The position numbers and the translations under genes were made by a program. The notes beneath the pieces were generated by a model. That model saw only the letters and a program-made list of their open reading frames with translations. It was not told the DNA's origin and did not search any database. Positions 1-5,406 of a DNA stretch of 5,406 nt are shown one piece after another; within the stretch, counting starts at the first letter, position 1, and each line of letters opens with the position of its first letter. This stretch comes from Candidatus Eiseniibacteriota bacterium (GTDB taxonomy: Bacteria; Eisenbacteria; RBG-16-71-46), in the NCBI GenBank assembly GCA_023249815.1, contig JAHFBX010000240.1:1-5406 (forward strand). The letters are read 5' to 3'.

Positions 1-846
1 GCGCCGGCGTTCTATGCGCTGCTCGCCGTGGCGCTCGCGTTCGGCGTGCTCATGGTCATGCCCATCGGCGGCGCCGACATGCCGGTGGTGATCTCGCTCT
101 TGAACTCGTTCACCGGTCTCGCCGTGGCGGCCACCGGGTTCGTGCTCCACAACAACGCGCTCATCATCAGCGGCACGCTCGTGGGCGCCTCGGGCACGCT
201 GCTGACCATGCTCATGTGCAAAGCCATGAACCGCTCGCTCGGGAACGTGCTGTTCGCAGGCTTCGGCTCGGCGCCCGCTGCCGGTGCGGCGGCCGCCAGC
301 GGCGGCGCGGCGAAGAACTACCGCGAGGTGAGCGTGGACGACGCGGCCGTGCTGCTCGCGAACATCCGGAGCCTGATCGTGGTGCCTGGCTACGGCATGG
401 CCGTGGCGCAGGCGCAGCACTCGGTGCGCGAACTCGCCGATCTGCTCACCGAGAAGGGCGTGGACGTGAAGTACGCCATCCACCCCGTCGCCGGGCGCAT
501 GCCCGGTCACATGAACGTGTTGCTGGCCGAGGCCAATGTGCCCTACGACCAGCTCTACGACCTGGACCAGATCAATCCCGAGTTCGAGCGCGCCGACGTA
601 GCCCTGGTGATCGGCGCCAACGACGTGGTGAACCCCGCCGCGCGCACCGACAAGGCGAGCCCGATCTACGGCATGCCCATCCTGGATGCCGACAAGGCGC
701 AGCACGTCATCGTGATCAAGCGCAGCATGAACCCGGGCTTCGCCGGCATCGACAACCAGCTCTACTACGAGCCGCGCTGCTCGATGCTGTTCGGCGACGC
801 CAAGGGCGCGGTCTCCAAGCTGGTGGAGGCCGTGAAGGGGCTCTGA
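1..846 (+). CDS. pntB: NAD(P) transhydrogenase subunit beta, PntB (3' part)
   Basis: Membrane subunit of the proton-translocating transhydrogenase, which couples hydride transfer from NADH to NADP+ to proton entry across the inner membrane and so supplies NADPH. The reading frame is open from base 1, so the start lies outside the window. Of a family length of about 460 residues, 281 are visible. Counting from the left edge, three hydrophobic segments lie at about 4-22, 28-48 and 54-73, including the family block GADMPVVISLLNSFTG. An Ala/Gly-rich linker follows at about 89-104, then the NADP-binding domain III. That domain shows the nucleotide-binding loop GYGMAVAQAQ (130-139), HPVAGRMPGH (161-170), GANDVVNP (205-212), RTDKASPIYGMPILD (215-229) and KRSMNPGFAGIDN (240-252), ending in a MLFGDAKGAV-type C terminus. 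The C terminus is intact. pntA is expected upstream but not seen. No intrinsic terminator follows; the convergent HNH gene overlaps the last 82 bases. Confidence 0.97.
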   Translation, partial: APAFYALLAVALAFGVLMVMPIGGADMPVVISLLNSFTGLAVAATGFVLHNNALIISGTLVGASGTLLTMLMCKAMNRSLGNVLFAGFGSAPAAGAAAASGGAAKNYREVSVDDAAVLLANIRSLIVVPGYGMAVAQAQHSVRELADLLTEKGVDVKYAIHPVAGRMPGHMNVLLAEANVPYDQLYDLDQINPEFERADVALVIGANDVVNPAARTDKASPIYGMPILDADKAQHVIVIKRSMNPGFAGIDNQLYYEPRCSMLFGDAKGAVSKLVEAVKGL

Positions 847-2081
847 GCGCTGGACGGAGCGGCGACCAGCACCCGGGACGGCCGCACCGGGCTCAGGATG
901 CGGATCGCGGCGCGCACGCGCTGCTCGATCGACACACCGGGCAGTGTCGCGCAGTGCTCGGCCGCGCGGCGAATCTCGATCCTGCGATAGCCGAGCTGCT
1001 CGAGACAGGGTGCCAGCTCGGTCTCGCAGTCCCGCACGCGTGAGCGCTCGGCGGCGCGTTCCCGGGCTTTCTCCCGCTTCTGTCGCATGAACTCCGCGCC
1101 ATACGTGCGCTCGGCCATGAACTGGTTGTGCGCTCGGCAGCGCAGGCGGAGGTTAGCGACGCTGCTCTCACCGCCTCGCCCGACCGGCTCGGCGTGGTCA
1201 AACTCCAGGAAGCGGCGGGACTCGCAGCGACGGCCGGCACCGCTCACGAACGTGCACTGGCCGCGGTCGCGCTCCCAGACGGCGCGGCGGACGTTCGCGG
1301 GGATATGGCGGCCGCGCTGGCGGGATCGCGAAGGGCGCGGCGCACGTGGCTGGGTGGTCGCGGCGAACTTCCGGCGCTCGAGCTTTTCGACGAGCACGCG
1401 GAGCGCACGCTCGAGGACCTCGCCCACATCGCCCGAGGGAGGCCGATGCGCCAGCAGCTCCTGCGCATGGCGCAGGTCATCGTGTGCGGCTTGGGAGATC
1501 GTGGCACGGATCGCATAGCGTTCTGCGCTGCAGGCCGATACACCGGCCCGTGCACCGGAATCGGCCAGCCGCGTCGGAGCGGCGACCTGCACATCAACAT
1601 GCCCCGGGGCATGTTCATGCGCACATTCCGTCGGCAGCGCCGGGTCGACTGACCAGACCTGTGACGGCATCTCCAGCTTGGGCGAGCGCTCGGCGAGCAG
1701 CCGTTCGATCTCCGCCTTGGTCTTGTGTGATGCGGCTTCGATCAGCTCTTGAGCGTTGTCTGGCGAGATGTGTGGTGACAGCAACACCGTGGCCGCGAGG
1801 TGCAGGCGGCCCTGAGCGAGGGCGGTGAACAGGGCCGGGCAGCGGTGCGCGGCGCGTGCCGCCTGGATTCGCTTGGCCGCGGAGTCCTCGGAAAACCTCA
1901 ACTCCCCGATGCAGTAGGCCATCATCGAGTGATACGCCGCCGACAGGTAGAGCTTGCGTGCGTCCACCTCGGCGAGATGCGCGAGCAGGGCGGCAGTCGT
2001 CGCACGGTCCTGGGCGACGAGCGTGGTGAGACCGCGGAGCACTGCGGCGTCCGCGAGATGCGTGAGCGAGTAGCTCGGCAT
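765..2081 (-). CDS. HNH endonuclease-family protein with DUF222-like N-terminal region
   Basis: Predicted 438-residue cytoplasmic HNH nuclease; target and biological role unknown. Residues 1-135 form a helical region (LAHLAEVDARKLYL, AYCIGELRFSEDSAAKRIQAAR, HKTKAEIERLLAERSP) resembling the domain that precedes HNH in DUF222/13E12-like proteins. A variable linker with a His cluster (H155, H157, H161) spans about 136-185. A second conserved block (about 188-240) ends in LERALRVLVEKLERRKFA. The nuclease core (about 256-328) has C276 and C286, the D295-H296 pair in LEFDHAEPVGRGGE, N310, C315 and H318-N319, so the catalytic and metal positions look intact. Residues 355-397 (LEQLGYRRIEIRRAA...IEQRVRAAIRIL) resemble a small RuvA C-terminal-like helical module. 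The ATG at 2081 is supported by a GAGGAG six bases upstream. The tail from residue 412 is written antisense to pntB and is probably not conserved. No toxin-antitoxin, methylase or mobile-element partner is visible. Confidence 0.9.
   Translation of the reverse strand: MPSYSLTHLADAAVLRGLTTLVAQDRATTAALLAHLAEVDARKLYLSAAYHSMMAYCIGELRFSEDSAAKRIQAARAAHRCPALFTALAQGRLHLAATVLLSPHISPDNAQELIEAASHKTKAEIERLLAERSPKLEMPSQVWSVDPALPTECAHEHAPGHVDVQVAAPTRLADSGARAGVSACSAERYAIRATISQAAHDDLRHAQELLAHRPPSGDVGEVLERALRVLVEKLERRKFAATTQPRAPRPSRSRQRGRHIPANVRRAVWERDRGQCTFVSGAGRRCESRRFLEFDHAEPVGRGGESSVANLRLRCRAHNQFMAERTYGAEFMRQKREKARERAAERSRVRDCETELAPCLEQLGYRRIEIRRAAEHCATLPGVSIEQRVRAAIRILSPVRPSRVLVAAPSSAQSPFTASTSLETAPLASPNSIEQRGS
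1596..1615. repeat. Perfect 20-bp palindrome inside the HNH gene
   Basis: AACATGCCCC is followed directly by its reverse complement GGGGCATGTT, with the centre between 1605 and 1606. Outside this core the symmetry continues with two imperfect positions to about 1589-1622. On the minus strand it encodes HNH residues around 155-164 (HEHAPGHVDV), in the variable linker between the N-terminal and nuclease regions. It could form a hairpin in mRNA or single-stranded DNA or be a dimeric protein site; no function is shown by the sequence. Confidence 0.6.
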
Positions 2082-2087
2082 GGCTGA

Positions 2088-2093
2088 CTCCTC
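2088..2093 (-). promoter_or_regulatory. Ribosome binding site of the HNH gene
   Basis: On the minus strand GAGGAG lies six bases before the ATG at 2081. It is a near-ideal Shine-Dalgarno sequence and fixes the start of the HNH gene. It contrasts with the propeller-phosphoesterase gene, which has no such sequence before its start. Confidence 0.75.
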
Positions 2094-2122
2094 GACGGGG
2101 GCGGGCGCCGAGGGGCGGCGGC

Positions 2123-2128
2123 TACACT
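2123..2128 (+). promoter_or_regulatory. Possible -10 element (TACACT)
   Basis: TACACT matches the TANNNT pattern of a sigma-70-type -10 element. The next ATG is at 2138, nine bases after it, so a transcript starting about seven bases downstream would have almost no leader before the first short ORF. No TTGACA-like -35 element is seen about 17 bases upstream. It may be a chance match, or the promoter of a long leader for the phosphoesterase gene. Confidence 0.25.
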
Positions 2129-2507
2129 CCTTGTATCATGCGGGAATTCGGCTGCCATGCTTGCGCGCAGGGCGATTCAAGCGTGGCAACGCGACAAGTT
2201 TTCGATCCCATGCCCTGATGAGTCATCCGGCTGCATCCTCCGCGCGCTGGATCACGGATTCGGAGGCACTGGCGCTGCTCGCCGATCAGCGCCCGTAGAT
2301 GTGTCAAGCACGAATTTCGCAGCCGGACCGATCAGACGAGATCGCTGCGCCCGTGGACGTCGCGCCGGCGGATGCGTCGGCAGCGGATCTCGTGGGTGCG
2401 CCGACCTGGCGAGCGGGGCGATGGCCACGCTGGTGCCATCTGCGCCAATCACACCCGACCCGCCTGCGAGCGACCGGATCGCCGATGCCGAGTCGTCGAA
2501 AGTCCTC

Positions 2508-2513
2508 TACCCT
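2508..2513 (+). promoter_or_regulatory. Possible -10 element for a leaderless phosphoesterase mRNA (TACCCT)
   Basis: TACCCT fits TANNNT and ends six bases before the ATG at 2520, about the distance from a -10 element to the transcription start. No purine-rich ribosome binding site lies between it and the ATG, only GCCCCC. Together these suggest a leaderless transcript. No convincing -35 element is present (ATGCCG at the 17-base spacing), so this is inference. Confidence 0.35.
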
Positions 2514-2519
2514 GCCCCC

Positions 2520-4991
2520 ATGCACCGCCATCCGCTTCGCATGCTGATCGTGACCGTGGTGGCGTGGGCCTGCGTCACCGTCGTGCCCGCGTGGGTTGAC
2601 GCCGCGTCCCGCCCGCCGCGTCCCGTTCCCGGACCCGTCGGCCGCGATCGCGTGCGGCTGCCGAATGGGTGGTTCGTCTCCCCCGCGGGCAAGCAGGTGA
2701 AGGTCGGCGACTTCCCGCTCGGGCTCGCCGTGAGCCCTGATGGCCGGATCGCGGCAGTGACGCACAGCGGCTGGCACGCGAAGGGCCTGGACCTCGTGGA
2801 CCTCGAGCACGGCACGCACACGCAAAACGTGCCGCTTGCCGAGACCTGGCTGGGCGTCACGTTCATCGAGGGCGGCCGCACGCTCGCGGTCGCCGCGGGT
2901 CACACGAATCGCGTGCTGCTGTTCCCCATCCGCGACGGCCGCGCCGGGCCCGCCGACACCATCATCGTAGGTCCGCCATGGTCGGCGGGCGGCCAGTATC
3001 CGCAGGGGAAGAAGATCGACTATGGCCCCGGCGCGATCTGGGTCACCGGCCTCTCCGCCGACGAGTCCGGGCAGCGGCTCTATGTAGTCTCGCGGCTCGA
3101 CTCGGCGTTGAACGTGCTCGACACGCGCGAGCGGCGGATGCTCCGCCGCGTACCGCTGGGCGCCGTGCCCTACACCTGCCTCGTCTCGCACGACGGCAAG
3201 CGCATCTACGTCTCGCTGTGGAGCCGCGCGGAGCTGACCGTGGTGGATGCGACGACACTCGAGGTCACGCGGAGAATCGCCGTGGGCCAACATCCCACCG
3301 ACTTGGCAGAATCCGCGGACGGCGCGCGCGTGTTCGTGGCGAACGCGAACGAGAACAGCGTTTCGGTGGCGGACCTGGCGAGCGGTCGTGTGAACGAGCT
3401 GCTGCGAACGTCACGCGACCCGCGCGAGCCGGCGGGCGATACGCCGAATGGCCTGGCGCTCGACGACGAGAGCGGCCGCCTCTACGTGGCGAACGCGGGC
3501 GCCAATCATGTCGCGGTGTTCGACGTGGAGCGCGCGGAGCATTCGCGAGCACTCGGCTTCCTGCCCGTGGGTTGGTACCCCACTGCGGCCCGCATGCGGC
3601 CCGGGCACGACATGCTCGTGGTCGCGAACGGCAAGGGCGCGGGCTCGGCGCCGAGCAAGGGAGGCGAGACCGACACCAGCTCATTCTGCCAGTACGTTTC
3701 GTACAGCCCGAACTCGCGTGGCACGCTGTCGCTGATCCCGGAGCCTGACGCCAGGACGCTCGAGCGGCTCACGCAACAGGCGGCGGCGAACTCGCCGCGC
3801 ATGCAGCCGCGGCCGAGCGCCGCCAAGCAGCTCCCCATCACGCACGTGTTTTACATCATCAAGGAAAACCGTTCGTACGATCAGGTGTTCGGCGACCTGC
3901 CGCAGGGTCTCGGCGACTCGTCGCTGTGCCTGTTCGGCGACGACGTGACGCCCAATCATCACGCGCTCGCGCGCGAGTTCGTGCTGCTCGACAACACGTA
4001 TTGCGACTCCGACGGCAGCGCGGACGGCCACAACTGGGGCATGGGTGCTTACGCGAGCGACTACGTCATCAAGGGCGAGCCGAACAACCAGATCTACGAC
4101 CACGAGGGCGGCAACCCGCTGGCCTACCCGCGCGACGGCTACCTGTGGGACCTGGCGAAGCGCCACGGCGTGACGTACCGGAGCTACGGCGAGTTCGTGT
4201 TCAACGGCGAGACGCCGGCCGACACGGTGAAGCCGGGAATCGAGGGTCTAGTGGATCACGTTGCGCCGCGCTATCGCGGCTACGACACGCACTATTCCGA
4301 CCTCGACCGCTACCAGGCGTGGCTCGAGGAGTTCGACCGCTTCGACCGCGACGGCGGCCTGCCGCAGCTCTCGATCATCCGGCTCCCGAACGACCACACC
4401 GAGGGCACGTGCAAGGACCGCCCGACGCCACGCGCACACGTCGCCGAGAACGATCTCGCGCTCGGGAAGATGGTGGAGCGCATCAGCCACAGCCGTTACT
4501 GGAAGGGCGCGCTGATCCTCGTCATCGAGGACGACGCCGCGAACGGGTTGGACCACGTGGACGGCCATCGCACCGTCGCGCTCGCCGCGGGGCCGTACGT
4601 GAAGCGCGGCACCGTGGATAGCAGGCTCTACACAAGCTGCAGCATCCTGAAGTGCATCGAGGACGTGTTCGGCATGCCGCCGATGTCGCAGTTCGATGCG
4701 CGCGCGGACGGCATGACCGGCATCTTCCGCCGCACGCCGGACCTGACGCCCTATCGCCACCGCCCGGCGCGGATCGACGTGAACGAGTTGAACATGGCCG
4801 GCGCGTTCGGCCAGGCCGAGAGCGACGCGATGAACTTCGCCATCGCCGACGTCGTGCCGTACGACGTGTTGAACCGCATTCTGTGGGTGAGCGTGCGTGG
4901 CGCGGACGCCCTACCCCCGCCGCCCGTGAGGAGCGGTTTTGCGCTCGGCCTGCGGCGCGAGGCGGCCCCAGGCGACGAGAACGACGATTGA
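2520..4991 (+). CDS. Bifunctional YncE-like beta-propeller / alkaline phosphatase-superfamily phosphoesterase
   Basis: Predicted exported 823-residue protein; substrate unknown. Residues 1-29 look like a Sec signal peptide (HRHPLR, hydrophobic core 8-23, cleavage likely after VDA), which is why the ATG at 2520 is chosen. Residues about 60-410 give seven YVTN/YncE-type blades by eye, with cores such as RLYVVSRLDSALNVLDT (186-202), RIYVSLWSRAELTVVD (228-243), RVFVANANENSVSVADL (270-286) and RLYVANAGANHVAVFDV (320-336). Blade seven carries an insertion at about 373-399. The PF04185-type phosphoesterase domain runs from about 440 to 760. E449-N450 in KENRSYDQVFG and D671-D672 in VIEDDAANGLDHVDGHRT are likely metal ligands; S500 in DGSADGHNW is a candidate nucleophile by alignment memory. 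Further family blocks are GPYVKRGTVDSRLYTSCSILK and EDVFGMPPMSQFDA. Seven Cys remain in the mature protein. The C terminus is Pro-, Arg- and acid-rich. All expected active-site motifs are present. Confidence 0.93.
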   Translation: MHRHPLRMLIVTVVAWACVTVVPAWVDAASRPPRPVPGPVGRDRVRLPNGWFVSPAGKQVKVGDFPLGLAVSPDGRIAAVTHSGWHAKGLDLVDLEHGTHTQNVPLAETWLGVTFIEGGRTLAVAAGHTNRVLLFPIRDGRAGPADTIIVGPPWSAGGQYPQGKKIDYGPGAIWVTGLSADESGQRLYVVSRLDSALNVLDTRERRMLRRVPLGAVPYTCLVSHDGKRIYVSLWSRAELTVVDATTLEVTRRIAVGQHPTDLAESADGARVFVANANENSVSVADLASGRVNELLRTSRDPREPAGDTPNGLALDDESGRLYVANAGANHVAVFDVERAEHSRALGFLPVGWYPTAARMRPGHDMLVVANGKGAGSAPSKGGETDTSSFCQYVSYSPNSRGTLSLIPEPDARTLERLTQQAAANSPRMQPRPSAAKQLPITHVFYIIKENRSYDQVFGDLPQGLGDSSLCLFGDDVTPNHHALAREFVLLDNTYCDSDGSADGHNWGMGAYASDYVIKGEPNNQIYDHEGGNPLAYPRDGYLWDLAKRHGVTYRSYGEFVFNGETPADTVKPGIEGLVDHVAPRYRGYDTHYSDLDRYQAWLEEFDRFDRDGGLPQLSIIRLPNDHTEGTCKDRPTPRAHVAENDLALGKMVERISHSRYWKGALILVIEDDAANGLDHVDGHRTVALAAGPYVKRGTVDSRLYTSCSILKCIEDVFGMPPMSQFDARADGMTGIFRRTPDLTPYRHRPARIDVNELNMAGAFGQAESDAMNFAIADVVPYDVLNRILWVSVRGADALPPPPVRSGFALGLRREAAPGDENDD

Positions 4992-5026
4992 ACGGGGCGC
5001 GTCACCGCACGGCCCCCAAAAGGCCG

Positions 5027-5063
5027 CGAGGCCCCGAGTGGACCGGGGCCTCGTGGTTTTCTT
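5027..5063 (+). terminator. Intrinsic terminator after the phosphoesterase gene, possibly bidirectional
   Basis: CGAGGCCCCG (5027-5036) pairs perfectly with CGGGGCCTCG (5044-5053) across a 7-base loop. TGG and then TTTTCTT (5057-5063) follow. It starts 35 bases after the stop at 4991. On the minus strand the same stem ends 22 bases past the stop of the PepSY-like gene and is followed, after a 5-base gap, by TTTT (complement of 5018-5021), so it may also end that transcript, less strongly. Confidence 0.85.
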
Positions 5064-5075
5064 GACGCCGACGCG

Positions 5076-5406
5076 CTACGGACTGCCCGACGTTGGCGCT
5101 TTCGCGGCTGGCGCGGGAGCCCACTTGGGCTTTTCGGTGATCTTGCCCGCCGGATCCACGAACACCTCGGCCATCTGGCCACCGCGATGCATTTCCGCGG
5201 CGTAGTGGACCTCGGACTTCTCGAGCTTCACCACCTTGCCGGCGTCCAGCTCGTAGAACGTCTCGAGCCATTCGAGCCGGCCGAGCGTCGCCTTTCCCGC
5301 GACCTTCTTGATCGTCTTCATGGCAGGCGCCGGAATGTCCTTCGCCGCCACGACCAGCGTGGACTCGATCATCGTGCCATCACCGGCGATGTCGCATTCC
5401 TTCTCC
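5076..5406 (-). CDS. PepSY-like domain protein (3' part)
   Basis: The frame is open to the right edge, where in-frame codons (EKECDIAGDG) precede the internal Met at 5372; no ribosome binding site lies before that Met, so the gene probably starts outside the window. About 109 residues are visible. The pattern DIPAPAMKTIKKVAGKATLGRLEWLE, then alternating strands in VHYAAEMHRGGQMAEVFVDPAGKITEK, matches the helix-then-beta layout of PepSY-like (BLIP-like) domains, where a phrase of the type 'Y-E-V-E ... V-x-V-D-x-x-G-K-I' closes the unit. The tail (KWAPAPAAKAPTSGSP) is low-complexity Ala/Pro. Such proteins are usually exported, non-catalytic binding or inhibitory modules; the export signal, if any, is not visible. 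It converges with the phosphoesterase gene and shares its terminator region. The family assignment rests on pattern similarity only. Confidence 0.6.
   Translation of the reverse strand, partial: EKECDIAGDGTMIESTLVVAAKDIPAPAMKTIKKVAGKATLGRLEWLETFYELDAGKVVKLEKSEVHYAAEMHRGGQMAEVFVDPAGKITEKPKWAPAPAAKAPTSGSP

Larger units (their letters stand above)
2082..2519. other. Intergenic region between divergent genes; no convincing gene
   Basis: This 438-base stretch separates the HNH start (minus) from the phosphoesterase start (plus) and must hold both promoters. A plus-strand frame is open from 2157 into the phosphoesterase gene, but its 121 extra residues are rich in Arg, Gly, Ala and Cys, resemble no domain I recognise, and would bury the signal peptide, so I treat that part as non-coding. 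Three short ORFs abut end to end: 2138-2218, 2218-2298 (TGATG junction) and 2299-2547 (TAGATG junction). None has a clear ribosome binding site. G+C at the third codon position, counted by hand, is about 60% in the first and about 72% in the second. No tRNA, insertion sequence or clear repeat was found. Confidence 0.6.

Noticed and set aside
491..506. Inverted repeat CCGGGC-GCAT-GCCCGG in pntB
   Set aside because: It encodes the conserved PntB motif AGRMPGH, so protein constraint explains it; it has no T-run and is not a terminator.
851..905. Possible terminator hairpin after pntB (CCCGG...CCGGG)
   Set aside because: The stem is short and imperfect and no T-run follows; the bases also encode the HNH C-terminal region.
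216..1043. Long plus-strand ORF overlapping pntB and the HNH gene in another frame
   Set aside because: The product is an Arg/Gly/Ala-rich translation typical of a shadow frame in GC-rich DNA; pntB explains the sequence.
1128..1652. Plus-strand ORFs opposite the HNH gene
   Set aside because: They are antisense shadows; the minus strand carries the HNH motif and a good ribosome binding site.
2157..2519. N-terminal extension of the phosphoesterase open frame (121 extra residues)
   Set aside because: It is low in recognisable structure, rich in Arg, Gly and Cys, and would bury a clear signal peptide that begins at 2520.
2537..2575. Lipoprotein signal for the phosphoesterase (Cys at residue 18)
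   Set aside because: The residues before the Cys (VAWA) do not form a lipobox, and the Cys lies inside the hydrophobic core with an ordinary cleavage site further on.
2304..3293. Long minus-strand ORF of 329 residues opposite the propeller
   Set aside because: Its Arg/His/Ala-rich product resembles no family, and the plus-strand frame carries clear propeller repeats.
3643..3656. 14-bp palindrome GCTCGGCGCCGAGC in the phosphoesterase gene
   Set aside because: It is short and all from GC-rich coding sequence, so chance is a sufficient explanation.

Overview
The window is bacterial, GC-rich chromosomal DNA from a Gram-negative-type organism: it has a membrane transhydrogenase and an exported protein with a Sec-type signal peptide. 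The HNH protein belongs to a family I associate with Candidatus Eisenbacteria, Gemmatimonadota and Myxococcota-like lineages. That placement is memory-based inference and not proven by anything in the window.

Layout: (1) 1-846, plus strand, is the 3' part of pntB, the beta subunit of the proton-translocating NAD(P) transhydrogenase; it is cut by the left edge. (2) 765-2081, minus strand, is a complete HNH endonuclease-family gene that converges on pntB. Its last ~27 codons lie antisense to the end of pntB, and it carries a perfect 20-bp palindrome in its linker region. (3) 2082-2519 has no convincing gene; it holds the HNH ribosome binding site, two weak TANNNT promoter-like hexamers and a chain of short abutting ORFs. 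(4) 2520-4991, plus strand, is a two-domain exported protein: a seven-bladed YncE-like propeller followed by a PF04185-type phosphoesterase (alkaline phosphatase superfamily). The true start is 2520, although the open frame extends to 2157. (5) 5027-5063 is a strong intrinsic terminator, possibly working in both directions. (6) 5076-5406, minus strand, is the 3' part of a small PepSY-like protein that runs off the right edge.

The genes do not form one operon: the order is plus, minus, plus, minus, with two convergent pairs and one divergent pair. PntB is housekeeping redox metabolism, the propeller-phosphoesterase and the PepSY-like protein probably act outside the cytoplasm, and the HNH gene is the only accessory-looking element. 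I see no CRISPR array, tRNA, rRNA, insertion sequence or multi-gene defence system. The items most worth following are the HNH gene (palindrome, antisense tail, probable paralogue family) and the probably leaderless start of the phosphoesterase gene.
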